A stretch of DNA of 64,000 nt from Moniliophthora roreri (GCA_001466705.2 LATX02000251.1:62001-126000), one strand, 5' to 3'; counted from the first letter of the stretch, positions 45,089-56,880 are shown. The notes: generated by a model from the sequence alone, not told the origin. Numbers and translations are program-made.

Positions 45089-45762
45089 TTACCCCCTTAT
45101 TATGCTCAAGCCTCTGTGCTTGATATTGGCAAACCTCAATGCAACCACAGTCTATGGAATTCCAGTTGGCAGATAGGGTAAAAGAAGCAGGGTCTTTCTG
45201 GTTCTCCAAGGTCAACTGTGTAAGATGGTGTTCCTGTCACTCCTGGTGGTCTAGGACTCTCTGTCTCCATGGAGGTCATCGTCCCGGTTGAGATTGTCTC
45301 TTGGATTGTAGTTAGCAGGCGAATGACGGCTGGGATCGTCATGTCCTGAAGTTCTACCAGACCTTTGTTGCTCACTGCAGTCTCTACTGAGATGTCCAGC
45401 CTTAGCAATGCTGCAGACTGAACAACTGTAGTCTGCGCAGTTGACAGTGCAGTGCTTGCCCAAGCAGCACACAGGACATTGAGTGCGTCGTACAACTCTA
45501 CTGTCTATGCCTCGGGATGTGGCATAGGAGGCCTCAATCTGTCATTTAGTGGTGAAGCCCTGTCATCTGCTTCCTTGTCCTCTATGTCCCAGACCAATAC
45601 GGTAGGGGCGATTCGTGTCTGGGTTGATCAGTACAATGGGGGGCTGGCTGGAGGGGTCGGGGGTTGATTCTAGAAGAGGGGAGTTGGGTCATTGCGAAGG
45701 GGTTATTTGAACGAAAAGAGGTGGCAGCATTGTTTTTGAGAATGGTGGGGTTGGACATTGGG
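45089..45762 (-). pseudogene. gag-like fragment with zinc knuckle
   Basis: On the minus strand one frame reads CSVCSIAKAGHLSRDC, a zinc-knuckle-like Cys/His cluster preceded by other Cys residues, followed by a polar Arg/Asp-rich tail. An acidic frame upstream reads TRIAPTVLVWDIEDKEADD. The protein is broken by frameshifts and cut off on the right by repeat R copy 4. A gag motif so near a 3' LTR means the pol region was lost or rearranged. Confidence 0.5.
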
Positions 45763-47524
45763 GGCGGTAATAGGTCAAACCTAGAAAAGACCCACTTTTA
45801 TTCATTTTACACTATTTCTGAATTGGAACACTTTAATATGACACGAGATAACAGGTAATAAGGACTAGAGTGAGCCCAGTCTGCTAGTCATTGCCTTAGA
45901 GAAGCTGTGGTACCTTGGAAAGTACAAAGAGCTATATGATATGCTATACAGAGGTGTCTAAGCTGTACTTTCTGACCTATCTATGTATCAGATCCAAAGT
46001 CGATCACTCCTGAAACCTGTAGAGAATCTAACTATGGCCCAATGAACACATTGGCTAGTTAACCAAGCTCTCAAAGTGCTATCAATGGGATTTTAACTTC
46101 TACTTTACTTTTCTATGACATCTGCAAAGTGCAAGCTGCAGTCAAACAGTACAGAGGTACTTAGAGGAGACATCAAAACAGAAAGATAACTTAGAACAGG
46201 AATGATCATAGAACGATCCTCCTCTGAAGTCAATATACGGATCAGAGTCAAAGCAGGCAATCTCTTAATAAAGAATTCACTGGTGGCTAAACAATATGCG
46301 ATAAGCGAACTAGGTACAAAGACCACTCAGAAAGACAGAAATCACTTCCAAAGGACATTCACTACCTATAGACAGATACAACGAGACATATGAAGAATAT
46401 CTAATGCACAAGAAATCCTAAATAAGACTGAGTGTGCATTGTCAAAGGAGATAGAGACAATAACAGCATGTTCCGACCTTGGAAACTTTGGCATCTAGGC
46501 CTCTGCCAATGTGTGGATACTAGAAAAGAGAAATGCTGTCAAAAGACGGGACAGATACAGCCATCCACTCATAGATACCTGACTTAGAAAAGAGAAAATA
46601 CAAATTATAGAATCTAGAACACCTGGAAACATAGATACCCATGCAGATATGGTCGGATAGCCTAGTGGCCAGACTTCATGACATCTGAATAATCCCTCTT
46701 TTAGTATCTCAGTCACTCATTTGTCATTTCCTGAATTATCAGACATTATTTATAATTTTCTGTAGATATATTCCTTGGACCATATATAAGGACAGCTAGA
46801 TATTTGTACATACTCAAGTAACTCTGCCCCCTCTGATTGTGAATACATGATGAGTTTGTTTGGTGTATAAATTTGTGTGCCATTCCAGTTTTGCTTCCTC
46901 ACTACAGGCCCTGGAGATTGGTCCTGAGTGACTCCAGAGAGATAGAAATCTGATAACGAACTTGCGTTGTAAGAGATAAGAGTAACATCTTGAGTGTGTT
47001 ATAGCACTTTTCTAAGAGAAACTTTACACCAAGAAGGAGCCTTGGGCACTTGGAGTGTGGCCTGTGTGTGTATCAGGTTGTGACACACTTAGAGTCTTAG
47101 CAAGGGGTGTGCCTGCACTGAACTCTTTGTAGAAATTGGTCTAGGACCTTTTCCAGTACACTGTGTGCTGTAGTTATCTTGAAGAAGTCTTGAACTCCAT
47201 AGGGTCAGACTATATCAGCTATTGAGTCTTTGTATGGGACTGTAGCTCTTGTGTTTGTGCTTTGTGCACTGTGTTCTTTGTGTTTTGTGTGTGTGTTTGT
47301 AATATAAACTATTTTAAAACCATATATACTCCTCTGGAGGTGAACACTTTGAAGTAGAACACTTCAATAAGAGAGAATCAACCTAGCTAAGAGTTTTGTT
47401 GGCATTCTAAGTGCAGTAACTCTGATCACGTTGATCCACACTTGCACAACAAACTGAGTTAGACTTTTGGAGGTTATCTTTTTGGGTAGTTTTCCACTAG
47501 TCCTATCTTAGACAAATTACCGCC
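45763..47524 (+). repeat. Repeat R, copy 4, uninterrupted
   Basis: This is the best full-length R: 1,762 bp with matching inverted ends, GGCGGTAATAGGTC and GACAAATTACCGCC. It lacks both the L2 and X insertions and so shows their empty sites. It abuts the chromovirus pol region directly. It contains only short frames, so R is non-coding. Confidence 0.75.
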
Positions 47525-47573
47525 AGCAATTACGATCTCAAATGTTATACTAGCTAAGTTGAATTGACATTCC

Positions 47574-50500
47574 ATGCATGTACCCCTTACCTACAACATC
47601 AGGACAGAAATTGTTGAAGGAAAGGCTCTGATTGATTCAGGAGCCAGAGGACACTTTATCAGTGAAGAAGAAGCATGGCAAACCAAGAAGCCATGGATAA
47701 GATTGCTAAAACCCATCAAAGTCTTTAATGTTGATGGTACACAGAACAAAACTGGTTGGATTATGCACTTGGTTACCTTAGACCTACACATGGGTGACAA
47801 AACCATGACAGAGACCCTATTAATCTCTGGGTTAGGACTGGAACAATTTATTCTGGGACTGCCATGGTTACAGGAACACAACCCAGACATTGATTGGGTT
47901 ACCAGAGTCATCCAATTCAGGCCAAAGCAAAAGATACTAGCACGTCAAAACATAACTCCATTCATGGGAATCCTAGATAGAGTTGAAGATGACGAGGTCC
48001 TAATTCAATTCTCTATCCATGGAGAAGAGGATAGCGATGAAATTAGAATCAATGCTAAGTTATTTGCTTCTCAGATGATAGCACAGGCTCACAAAGTCAA
48101 ACCGAAGCCACTAGAGCAATTAATTCCTCCATATCTTTCAGACTATGTCAACAGATTCGAAAAGAAAAAGGCTGAGCGATTTCCCCCTTCTAGACTCTAC
48201 AACCATGCCATAGATCTGAAACCCAACTTCAAACCGAAGGATTGCAAGGTCTATTCTCTATTACCCAAAGAATGAATAGAACAAGACAAATTTCTCGATG
48301 AGAACCTTTGCAAAGGGTACATCAGACCATTGAAATAGCCTATGGCATCCCCATTTTTCTTCATAGCCAAGAAGGAAGCTGGAGCATTGAGACCCTGCCA
48401 AGATTACTGTAACTTGAACAATGGGACTGTCAAAAACCGCTACCCACTCCCATTGGTCACCAACCTTGTCGACAAGTTGAAGAACACAAGGATCTTTACA
48501 AAGTTAGACCTGCGAAATGGATACAACAACATACAGATCAAGGATGGTGACCAATGGAAAGCAGCCTTTAAGACACCTCAAGGACTTTTCAAACCAACAG
48601 TCATGTTTTTCAGACTCACCAACTCTCCTGCAACTTTCCAGGTGTTCATGAATGATATCTTAAAGGAATTCATTGATGAAGGATGGTGCGTGGTCTACAT
48701 GGATGACATCTTAATCTTTTCAGATGAAAGAAAACTTCATCAAGTCCAGACTCAGCATGTTCTAGAATGACTTTGGGAGAACGACCTCTTTCTTAAACCA
48801 GAAAAATGCAAGTTTGAAGTAACCAAAACGCTCTTCTTAGGAATGGTCATCACACCAGGGCATATTCAAATAGACCTGACAAAGTTAGCCAGAATAGCAG
48901 ATTGGAAGGCGCCAACTACAGTCAAAGGTGTGCAATTGTTTTTAGGTTTTGCAAATTTCTATCGGAAATTTATAGAGAAATACACCAAATTGGCGCGACC
49001 CCTACACGACCTAACTAAGAAAGGAAGAGTCTTCGACTGGACCAAGACATGCAAAATCACTTTCAAGATTCTTAAAGTGAAATTTCTGCAACAACCGATC
49101 TTGAAGATACTGGACGATACACAACCTTTCATCATTGAAGCAGACACCTCCAAATGGGCAACAGGAGTGGTCTTATGACAAAAAGGATCAGATGGAGAAC
49201 TTCATCCCTGTGGTTACATTTTGCATGCCTTTATGCCAACAGAACAAAACTACGAGATCTATGACCGGGAGCTTTTAGCAATAGTCAACACGCTAAAAGC
49301 ATGGCAGCATTACCTTCTGGGAGGAGCTCACCCAGTGACCGTTCTCTCCAATCACAAAAACCTGACTTACTTCTGAATGGCACAGAAACTGAATTGAAGA
49401 CAAGCACAATGGAGCTTGTTCCTCACACAATTTGATTTACAACTCATACATGTGCCAGGGATGAAGATGGTGCAATTGGATGCATTGTCGCAACAACCAG
49501 ATTTAATTGATGAGGAGGAAGATGACAATGGAGAGATGATCATGCTACCAGATAAGTTGTTCATCAACATCATCAATACCAAACTCAGAGATGAATTGGA
49601 AAAGGCAATGTCAAAGGATGACTTTCATCAGATGACACTAGAAAGTCTGATAGAAAAAGGAATGACACCGATCAAATCGTCCCTCCAGGACTGGAGAATA
49701 GAGTCTGATCTCTTATTCTACAAAGATCAGATCTACATCCTAAACAACGAAAATCTCAGATGGAAGATAGTCAAAGCAATCCACAAGGCATTACTGCATG
49801 GACATCCAGGACAATGGAACATGGTCAACAAGGTACAGAAAAACTACTGGTGGCCGGGAATGACCAAGTTCATCAAAATGTTTGTTGATGGGTGCACTGC
49901 ATGCCAACAAATGAACATGAACACACATCTGACACAAGTACCGTTGCACCCGATTGGTGGGCACAAAGATGTGTTACCATTCCAAATCATCACTATGGAC
50001 TTTATTACAGATTTACCTGCTGTAGATGATTGTGATAGCATATTGGTCATGGTAGACCATGCAGCTACAAAGGGGGTGATTTTCATCCTATGCAACAAGA
50101 AGATTAATGCAGCTGGGACTGTGGAACTTCTTTTCAAACACATTTACAAACACTTTGGATTGCCAGACAAGATCATTTTAGATAGAGACCCAAGGTTTGC
50201 TACTGAAGTATTCAGGGAAATGGGTAGGATACTGGGAATCAACCAAATGCTGAGTACCACATACCACCCCAAAACTGACGGCAAAACTGAAAGAGTTAAC
50301 CAGGAAGTTGAAATCTATCTGTGATTCTTCTGTACTAAAGAACAGACAAAATGGAAGGAATTACTTCACTTCATGGAATTCGCACACAACTCCTGAACTC
50401 ATTCTACTACTCACCAATCGCCATTCTATCTCACCATAGGATACCATCCAAGACCCCTTCCCACGATCTTCAACAAATCTTCAGTTCCGTCTGTGGAACA

Positions 50501-51038
50501 AAGAATCGTGGAATTAAAGAAGTTGAGAGAAGAAACATCGGCATTGCTGGATATAGCAGCTAGAAGGGTCAAGGAAAGGAACAGTAGAACATTTGACAAG
50601 TTTGAGAAGGGACAGAAAGTCTGGTTAGAAGGCAAGAACCTATCACTTGGATACCCGTCCCCAAAGTTATCTCCAAAATGTGAAGGACCATTCGAAATAG
50701 AAGAGGTTATGGGCCCCATGACATACTAGCTGAAACTCCCATTCCAATGGCAAATTCACCCCATTTTCCATACTGGGCTTCTCACTCTGTTTAAGGAAAA
50801 TAACATCCATGGACTGAACTTTCTAGAACCCCCACTGGACATAGTTGAGAGACAGGAGGAATTCAAAGTAGAAGCAATTATCAGGCACAAACCGAAAAGG
50901 AAGAATGTGTGACCCACCCATTACCTTGTGTCCTGGAAAGGTTACGATTCCTCCCATAACCAATGGTTGAGGCTGAGCAGACTTAAACACTCAATGGAGT
51001 TATACCTAGACTATAAAATCACCCACAACTTGCCTTGA
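47574..51038 (+). pseudogene. Ty3/gypsy chromovirus pol (PR-RT-RH-IN-chromodomain)
   Basis: A single frame runs 1,155 codons with ten internal stops and no frameshift. Order: aspartic protease with ALIDSGARGHF; reverse transcriptase with [13 protein letters not shown] and YMDD at 48696-48707; RNase H with IIEADTSKWATG and [11 protein letters not shown]; integrase with an HHCC zinc region (CTACQQ), MDFITDLP, LDRDPRF and DGKTERVNQ; and a chromodomain (FKVEAIIRHKP, YLVSWKGYDSSHNQWL). Stops are at 48273, 48336, 48768, 49176, 49374, 49395, 50322, 50394, 50727 and 50910. No gag precedes the protease, which starts about 50 bp after repeat R. It is inactive as it stands. Confidence 0.88.
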
Positions 51039-51063
51039 ACTTCCCCACCCCCACAAACTCAAC

Positions 51064-51853
51064 ATGTCTCATACTTCCCCTTATCCTGCTGGAGCTTCTC
51101 TTGCTCCCAACAGGGTCTATCCTGATGAATTCACCTATGACGATCCATTCACTCCAACAACCTACAAACTCTTATACATCCTGAACTCCAAACATTATGA
51201 TGACAACCTGATGTGCATGATGGAACAGATGGAACATCAGCATCACCACACAGGTATGGGTACTCTGATGTTCCTTCGAAGACACCGACCTCTCCTTGAT
51301 CAAGCCATCACAAGACTCAATAGAGAAGCTGGTCTCTTCGCCAGGACACTGGTTGAAGGAGACCATCCAATCGTTTTGAATGGTCCTATTATGGTACTAT
51401 CTCTCCCTAATGACATCAAAAACCTCCCACTATATTTAGTTTCTCTGGAAACAGGTGCTGATGGGCAGCCTGTTCCAACTGACAAGAACCTCAACCCCAA
51501 TAAACCCACCTTCCTTCTCACCATCTGAAGACATCAAAGAGGGCTTCAAAGAGCCCAAGAGATCTCTCAAGGACAATTCATTCTTGAGAGCTGAGAGCTC
51601 TGACTGTTCTACTCTCCCCTGTTTCCCCCAACCAACACCCGCATAGATGGAGCTGGAAGCGATCAGAAAGCAGCTGGAGATGGAGGAGCAGGAAGCAAAC
51701 CTCCTGCAGATCAAGATCTTGAGTTGCTCTACCCAGAGCGAGAATGACTCATCAACAAGATCCTCTGACATTCCTTGCCAGAATCAGATGTTTCCTGAGC
51801 CTCAGAGAGAGCTGAGCAGTTTCCCAATATCTCCCCACCAAGTACCCCGCTAA
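51064..51853 (+). pseudogene. ORF downstream of the chromovirus pol, function unknown
   Basis: An open frame of 154 codons (MSHTSPYPAGASLAPNRVYP...) follows the pol stop by 25 bp on the same strand. Past its stop at 51528 an overlapping frame continues (SPSEDIKEGFKEPKRS) to a TAG at 51644, then a Glu/Gln-rich coiled-coil-like stretch (MELEAIRKQLEMEEQEANLL). It is cut at about 51849 by an inverted R fragment. No zinc knuckle, protease or membrane segment is visible. It may be an accessory ORF of the retrotransposon or a displaced gag-like gene. I recognise no family. Confidence 0.5.
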
Positions 51854-51912
51854 TTTTTCTAAGATAAGACTAGTGGAAAACTACCCAAAAAGATAACCTC
51901 CAAAAGTCTAAC
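51849..51912 (-). repeat. R terminal fragment
   Basis: Starts GCTAATTTTTCTAAG and covers about 64 bp of the R end. It is joined to inverted gypsy sequence within the shared bases CTAAC. Confidence 0.65.
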
Positions 51913-52218
51913 CCAGAGATTAATAGGGTCTCCATCATAGTTTTGTCACCCATGTGTAGGTCTAAGGTAACCAAGTGCATAATCCAACCAGTTTTGTTCT
52001 GTGTACCATCAACATTAAAGACTTTGATGGGTTTTAGCAATCTTATCCATGGCTTCTTGGTTTGCCATGCTTCTTCTTCACTGATAAAGTGTCCTCTGGC
52101 TCCTGAATCAATCAGAGCCTTTCCTTCAACAATTTCTGTCCTGATGTTGTAGGTAAGGGGTACATGCATGGAATGTCAATTCAACTTAGCTAGTATAACA
52201 TTTGAGATCGTAATTGCT
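51913..52218 (-). mobile_element. Inverted fragment of the chromovirus 5' internal region
   Basis: The reverse complement of 47525-47829, nearly identical, including the protease start (MHVPLTYNIRTEIVEGKALI). It again directly abuts an R end, so the R/protease junction without gag exists twice. Confidence 0.8.
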
Positions 52219-52379
52219 GGCGGTAATTTGTCTAAGATAGGACTAGTGGAAAACTACCCAAAAAGATAACCTCCAAAAGTCTAACTCAGTTTGTTGTGCA
52301 AGTGTGGATCAACGTGATCAGAGTTACTGCACTTAGAATGCCAATAAAACTCTTAGCTAGGTTGATTCTCTCTTATTGA
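52219..52379 (-). repeat. R terminal fragment, inverted, ending at an N gap
   Basis: Begins GGCGGTAATTTGTCTAAG and stops at the N at 52380. Confidence 0.7.
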
Positions 52380-52380
52380 N

Positions 52381-52752
52381 CAGTACACTGTGTGCTGTAG
52401 TTATCTTGAAGAAGTCTTGAACTCCATAGGGTCAGACTATATCAGCTATTGAGTCTTTGTATGGGACTGTAGCTCTTGTGTTTGTGCTTTGTGCACTGTG
52501 TTCTTTGTGTTTTGTGTGTGTGTTTGTGATATAAACCCCTTTTAAAACCATATATACTCCTGTGGAGGTGAACACCTTGAAGTAGATTGCTTTAGTAAGA
52601 GAGAATCAACCTAGCTAAGAGTTTTGTTGGCATTCTAAGTGTGGCAACTCTGATTATGCCGATCCACACTTGCACAACAATCTGAGTTAGACTTTTGGAG
52701 GTTATCTTTTGAATAGTCTTTCCACTAGTCTTATCTTAGACAAATTATTGTC
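52381..52752 (+). repeat. R terminal fragment, plus orientation
   Basis: Covers the last 370 bp of R up to GACAAATTATTGTC, starting after the N gap. It carries more substitutions than the other copies. Confidence 0.7.
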
Positions 52753-53850
52753 AAGGGCAGGGAGGCTTTGTGCCAACAGTAAAACATCTTATCTTGAGCC
52801 ATGTTGATGTTCCACGTCTCCCTCAGTCTCCCTCTCCAGCACAGCATGAGCTATACATTGCTCCAGCTATCTCAGAGCATCTATTATCTGCTCTGAAGAT
52901 CCCATTGTCAAAACTCAATGGCTTAGTTGACGACAAGGACACTGAACCTGGCCAGCCCATTTCTCTTGATGCATTGCCCCCACCCATCCACCAGAAGGGT
53001 GAAGGCAAGGCAAAACTGGGTTCTCTGGACATGTCTCCTCCTCAACAGCAGGAGGATGTTCTCCTCAGCCCATTAGGCAATGATGGAATCAACATTACAT
53101 TTCCCTCTCCTTTATTGTCACTAGTGCCCTCAAGTATTGGTTCCCCCATTCCTACCACTCTAGCTCATTTCTTCACATCTGTGCATTCAAAGTCAAAGTG
53201 TGCAGTGGTTAATCATCAGACACCTTCACCTCTGAACAATAGTTCTCCTGAAGATATTGCCCCTCCTTCTCCACTGCCTCTGTCATTGCCACCTCCAAGG
53301 ACTCCACCCTCACCTTCTCAGGATGAAGATTTGGAGTCTGACTTCTCTGTGTCAGAGAAAGAGAGGAAGAAAAAGGTAGCCCATATTCGACAACAGAAAG
53401 GATTGGACTCTAATAGCTCTGATTCTGATTCAGAGCCTGACATTTATGAGCCACTGAAACTAAAAGCTCCCAGGAAAGCTTCCAAGACCAGCTTCTGTAA
53501 CACAGTGCAGAGGAAAGGTGTAGGTCCAGCAACATGCCACAGGCCAATCAACACAGCAGGCATCTCCTCTAGATGATGGGGATGATGGGGATGAGGAGGA
53601 TAACACTTTAGTCAAAGGACGTAGTCCACTTTTAGACAAGGCCAAAGAAATGGCTCAATGAGTTGAAGCAGGAGTTTGAGCAGAATCTCCTTCAAATCTC
53701 TCAAGGCAACAGTGTCTCTGTCACTCGATGCAGGGAGTATCTTGATGGTGATATGAAATCTGCCTGCGTTGTGAACCCATTCAATGCATATCAGGCCTGG
53801 TACTTGAGAGAGCATTCTAAGGGTCCTGACAGTGAGTTCCCTGCTTCTAT
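52753..53850 (+). CDS. Unknown protein between two R copies
   Basis: A 268-codon frame (52770-53576) opens MPTVKHLILSHVDVPRLPQS. It is rich in Pro and Ser (PPSPLPLSLPPPRTPPSPSQ), then acidic and basic (ESDFSVSEKERKKKVAHIRQ; SDSDSEPDIYEP). Other frames continue with DDGDDGDEEDN and, at 53640-53850, KKWLNELKQEFEQNLLQIS and NPFNAYQAWYLREHSKGP, before the next R copy truncates it. The change of frame near 53560 could be an intron or a frameshift. No domain is recognised. It may be a host-gene segment or part of another mobile element. Confidence 0.4.
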
Positions 53851-56301
53851 GTTAATTTGTCTAAGATAGGACTAGTGGAAAACTACCCAAAAAGATAACC
53901 TCCAAAAGTCTAACTCAGTTTGTTGTGCAAGTGTGGATTGACGTGATCAGAGTTACCACACTTAGAATGCCAATAAAACTCTTAGCTAGGTTGATTCTCT
54001 CTTATTGAAGTGTTCTACTTCAAAGCATTCACCTCCAGAGGAGTATATATGGTTTTAAAATGGTTTATATCACAAACACACACACAAAACACAAAGAACA
54101 TGGTGCACAAAGCACAAACACAAGAGCTACAGTCCCATACAAAGACTCAATAGCTGATATAGTCTGACCCTATGGAGTTCAAGACTTCTTCAAGATAACT
54201 ACAGCACACAGTGTACTGGAAAAGGTCCTAGACCTATTTCTACAAAGAGTTCAGTGCAGGCACACCCCTTGCTAAGACTCTAAGTGTGTCACAACCTGAT
54301 ACACACAGGCCACACTCCAAGTGCCCAAGGCTCCTTCTTGGTGTAAAGTTTCTCTTAGAAAAGTGCTATAACGCACTCAAGATGTTACTCTTATCTCTTA
54401 CAACGCAAGTTCGTTATCAGATTTCTATCTCTCTGGAGTCACTCAGGACCAATCTCCAGGGCCTGTAGTGAGGAAGCAAAACTGGAATGGCACACAAATT
54501 TATATATCAAACAAACTTGTCATGTATTCACAATCAGAGGGGGCAGAGTTACTTGAGTATGTACAAATATCTAACTGTCCTTATATATGGTCCAGGAATA
54601 TATCTACAGAAAATTATAAATAATGTCTGATAATTCAGGAAATGACAAATGAGTAACTGAGATACTAAAAGAGGGATTATTCGGATGTCACGGTGTAGAA
54701 GAGAGAGTTAGTCCGAAGGTGGACTGAACAGGGAAGAAGGTCGGAACTGGCACTGAAATAGTTGTAGAGTACTAAACAGTACAAGGATGGATCGGATAAT
54801 GAGAATATAAGTATTCTGATCAGATCAAATCCCCTTTGAGGTCTGATCACGTCGGTAATAGAAGTGACGAATAAAATAGAATGAGAAACTCAGTGTTATA
54901 TCTAACTAGGCGAAGGCTCTTGAGGCTCTGAAACTCTTGCTCAGGCTCAGGATTGAGGAAGAAGGGAGAAAAAAAAGGTGTCTTTTTCGACAGCTGTCAA
55001 CTTCTATTTCACAGTACCACCAGGCACGCGGTTCATGTTTGACGTGTGTTGTGTACTAATTGACTTATACATTCCTATTCTATAGTACTTTCACGGGTTG
55101 AAAGTTATTTACGTCGCAATCGTCTCAGCCTTGTTCCACAGGTTTCCACCAGACTAATACCCTCAGGCACTGCTCAGAAGTAGACCAAGCTCCTTCTCAA
55201 TACAGTTCGCCACTCCGATCGAGGCGTGCAACTGATTGGGTGTGACCAGCTTGACTCGGCATTGACTCATGCTTCATCGTATCGTAGGCATAATGATCAG
55301 GAATAATCGTTCGTGTTGGTGAACATTTTGTATATGTATGGAAGTGTCTGTGGATAGAGTATTAACAATTCAGAAGCTTTATGTGTGATTCGTATGAGAG
55401 AAAAGAAAAGAGACCAAGAAAGACTCCACGGTCCGGAGCACCTACTAAGACAAATCCTTCAAGAGTCCAAATGACTCTTCCACAACAGAGTCTGGCCACT
55501 AGGGTATCTGACCATATCCGTGTGGGTATCTACGCCTCCAGGCATTCTAGACTCTATAATTTGTATTTTCTCTTTCCTGAGTCAGGTATCTACAAGCGGA
55601 TGGCTGTATCTGTCCCGTCTTTTGACAGCATTTCCCCTTTTCTAGTATCCGCACATCAGCAGAGGCCTAGATGCCAAAGTTTTCAAGGTCGGTCTATAGG
55701 TAGTGAATGTCCTTCGGAAGTGATTTCCGTCTTTCTGAGCAGTCTTTGTACCTAGTTTGCTTATAGCATATTGTTTAGCCACCGGTGAATTCTTTATTAA
55801 AAGATCACCTGCTTTGACTCTGATCCGTATATTGACTTTGGAGGAGGATCGTTCTATGATTGTTCCTGTTCTAAGCCGTCTTTCTGTTTTGATGTCTCCT
55901 CTAAGTACCTCTGTACTGTTTGACTGCAGCTTGCACTTTGCAGATGTCATAGAAAAGTAAAGTAGAAGTTAAAATCCCATTGATAGCACTTTTGAGAGCT
56001 TGGTTAACTAGCCAATGCATTCATTGGGCCATAGTTAGATTCTCTACAGGTTTTGGGAGTGATCTGCTTTGGATCTGATACATAGATAGGTCAGAGAGTA
56101 CAGCTTAGACACCTCTGTATAGCATATCATATAGCTCTTCGTACTTTCCTAGGTACCACAGCTTCTCTAAGGCAATGACTAGCAGAGTGGGCTCACTCTA
56201 GTCCTTATTAACCATTATCTCATGTCATATTAAAGTGTTCCAATTCAGAAATAGTGTAAAAATGAACAAAAGTGGGTCTTTTCTAGGTTCGACATATTAG
56301 C
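53851..56301 (-). repeat. Repeat R, copy 5, inverted, split by a solo LTR
   Basis: Runs from GTTAATTTGTCTAAG to TTCGACATATTAGC. It is interrupted by the insertion at 54694-55484 and lacks about 110 bp that the copy after the 56880 gap retains (near 55693). It ends against a tRNA-like sequence. Confidence 0.75.
54694..55484. mobile_element. Solo LTR inserted in R copy 5
   Basis: The 791 bp start TGTAGAAGAG and end CTCTTCCACA, a 10-bp inverted pair with one mismatch. Flanks are ACGG and ACAG, consistent with a 4-bp target duplication that has one change. The uninterrupted R reads GATGTCACGGAGTCTGG across this site. No coding capacity. It is unrelated to L2 and X. Confidence 0.75.
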
Positions 56302-56391
56302 AAGATTCAAACTCACAACCTTATTAGAAGATTCATGTTCATGCCTAAGGCACCTATCCATCTATGCTCTATCCACTTGAGCTATCTGGCC
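56302..56391 (-). repeat. tRNA-like sequence (tRNA pseudogene or SINE head), copy 1
   Basis: On the minus strand it begins GGCCAGATAGCTCAAGTGG, matching a pol III A box, with a GCTC/GAGC D-stem. It ends GTTGTGAGTTTGAATC, matching a B box and T-arm. About 30 extra bases lie between the D-arm and a TTCTAAT anticodon-like loop. The 3' acceptor strand is missing because repeat R begins there. It is not a functional tRNA as read. Confidence 0.4.
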
Positions 56392-56438
56392 AGTATATGC
56401 CTCATTCACAGTACAGATCACCTTCTAGTATCTAGACT

Positions 56439-56879
56439 CTAACTTTTCTGATGTTTTTCTGTCTTTCTCAATCTAGTCTTTCTCTTATTTTCACTTTCTT
56501 CATTGGCTTCTTCATTATCAGAACTATATAGATCATCTTCTTCCATTGCATCTTCTACTTCTTCTTTTCCCAGTAGTACCTGTTGCATTTTAGGTATTTT
56601 AGTGAATGCAAAGTCTTCACCATCATACTGATCTGCATCATCAGTCTCAAGCATCTTTTCCAGCTGCTCTTTTGACAAGTCAATCAAATCATGTATGTTC
56701 TCTGGGAGTTCAATAGGTTCATAGCAAGCATGGTGTGGTAAGACTCTGAAGGCCACTACTTTTCTTTCTTTACAGCTCCATTCATATCCACTAAAATGTA
56801 TGATCCCCCTTTGGTCCTTCTGATTACTATCATCAGGCCTAAATATCTAGAATACATTTTGCGATCCAATTCCTTTTCT
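56439..56879 (-). mobile_element. Duplicate of the second gypsy polyprotein C-terminus
   Basis: Identical, as far as I can compare, to 57777-58217, including the 105-codon frame ending RLRKTEKHQKS. It stops at the N at 56880, and the sequence after the N starts the same block again. Probably one locus represented twice. Confidence 0.7.
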
Positions 56880-56880
56880 N

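Noticed and set aside
48843..49178. Separate small genes within the chromovirus
   Set aside because: All these frames are collinear pieces of one pol frame broken by point-mutation stops.
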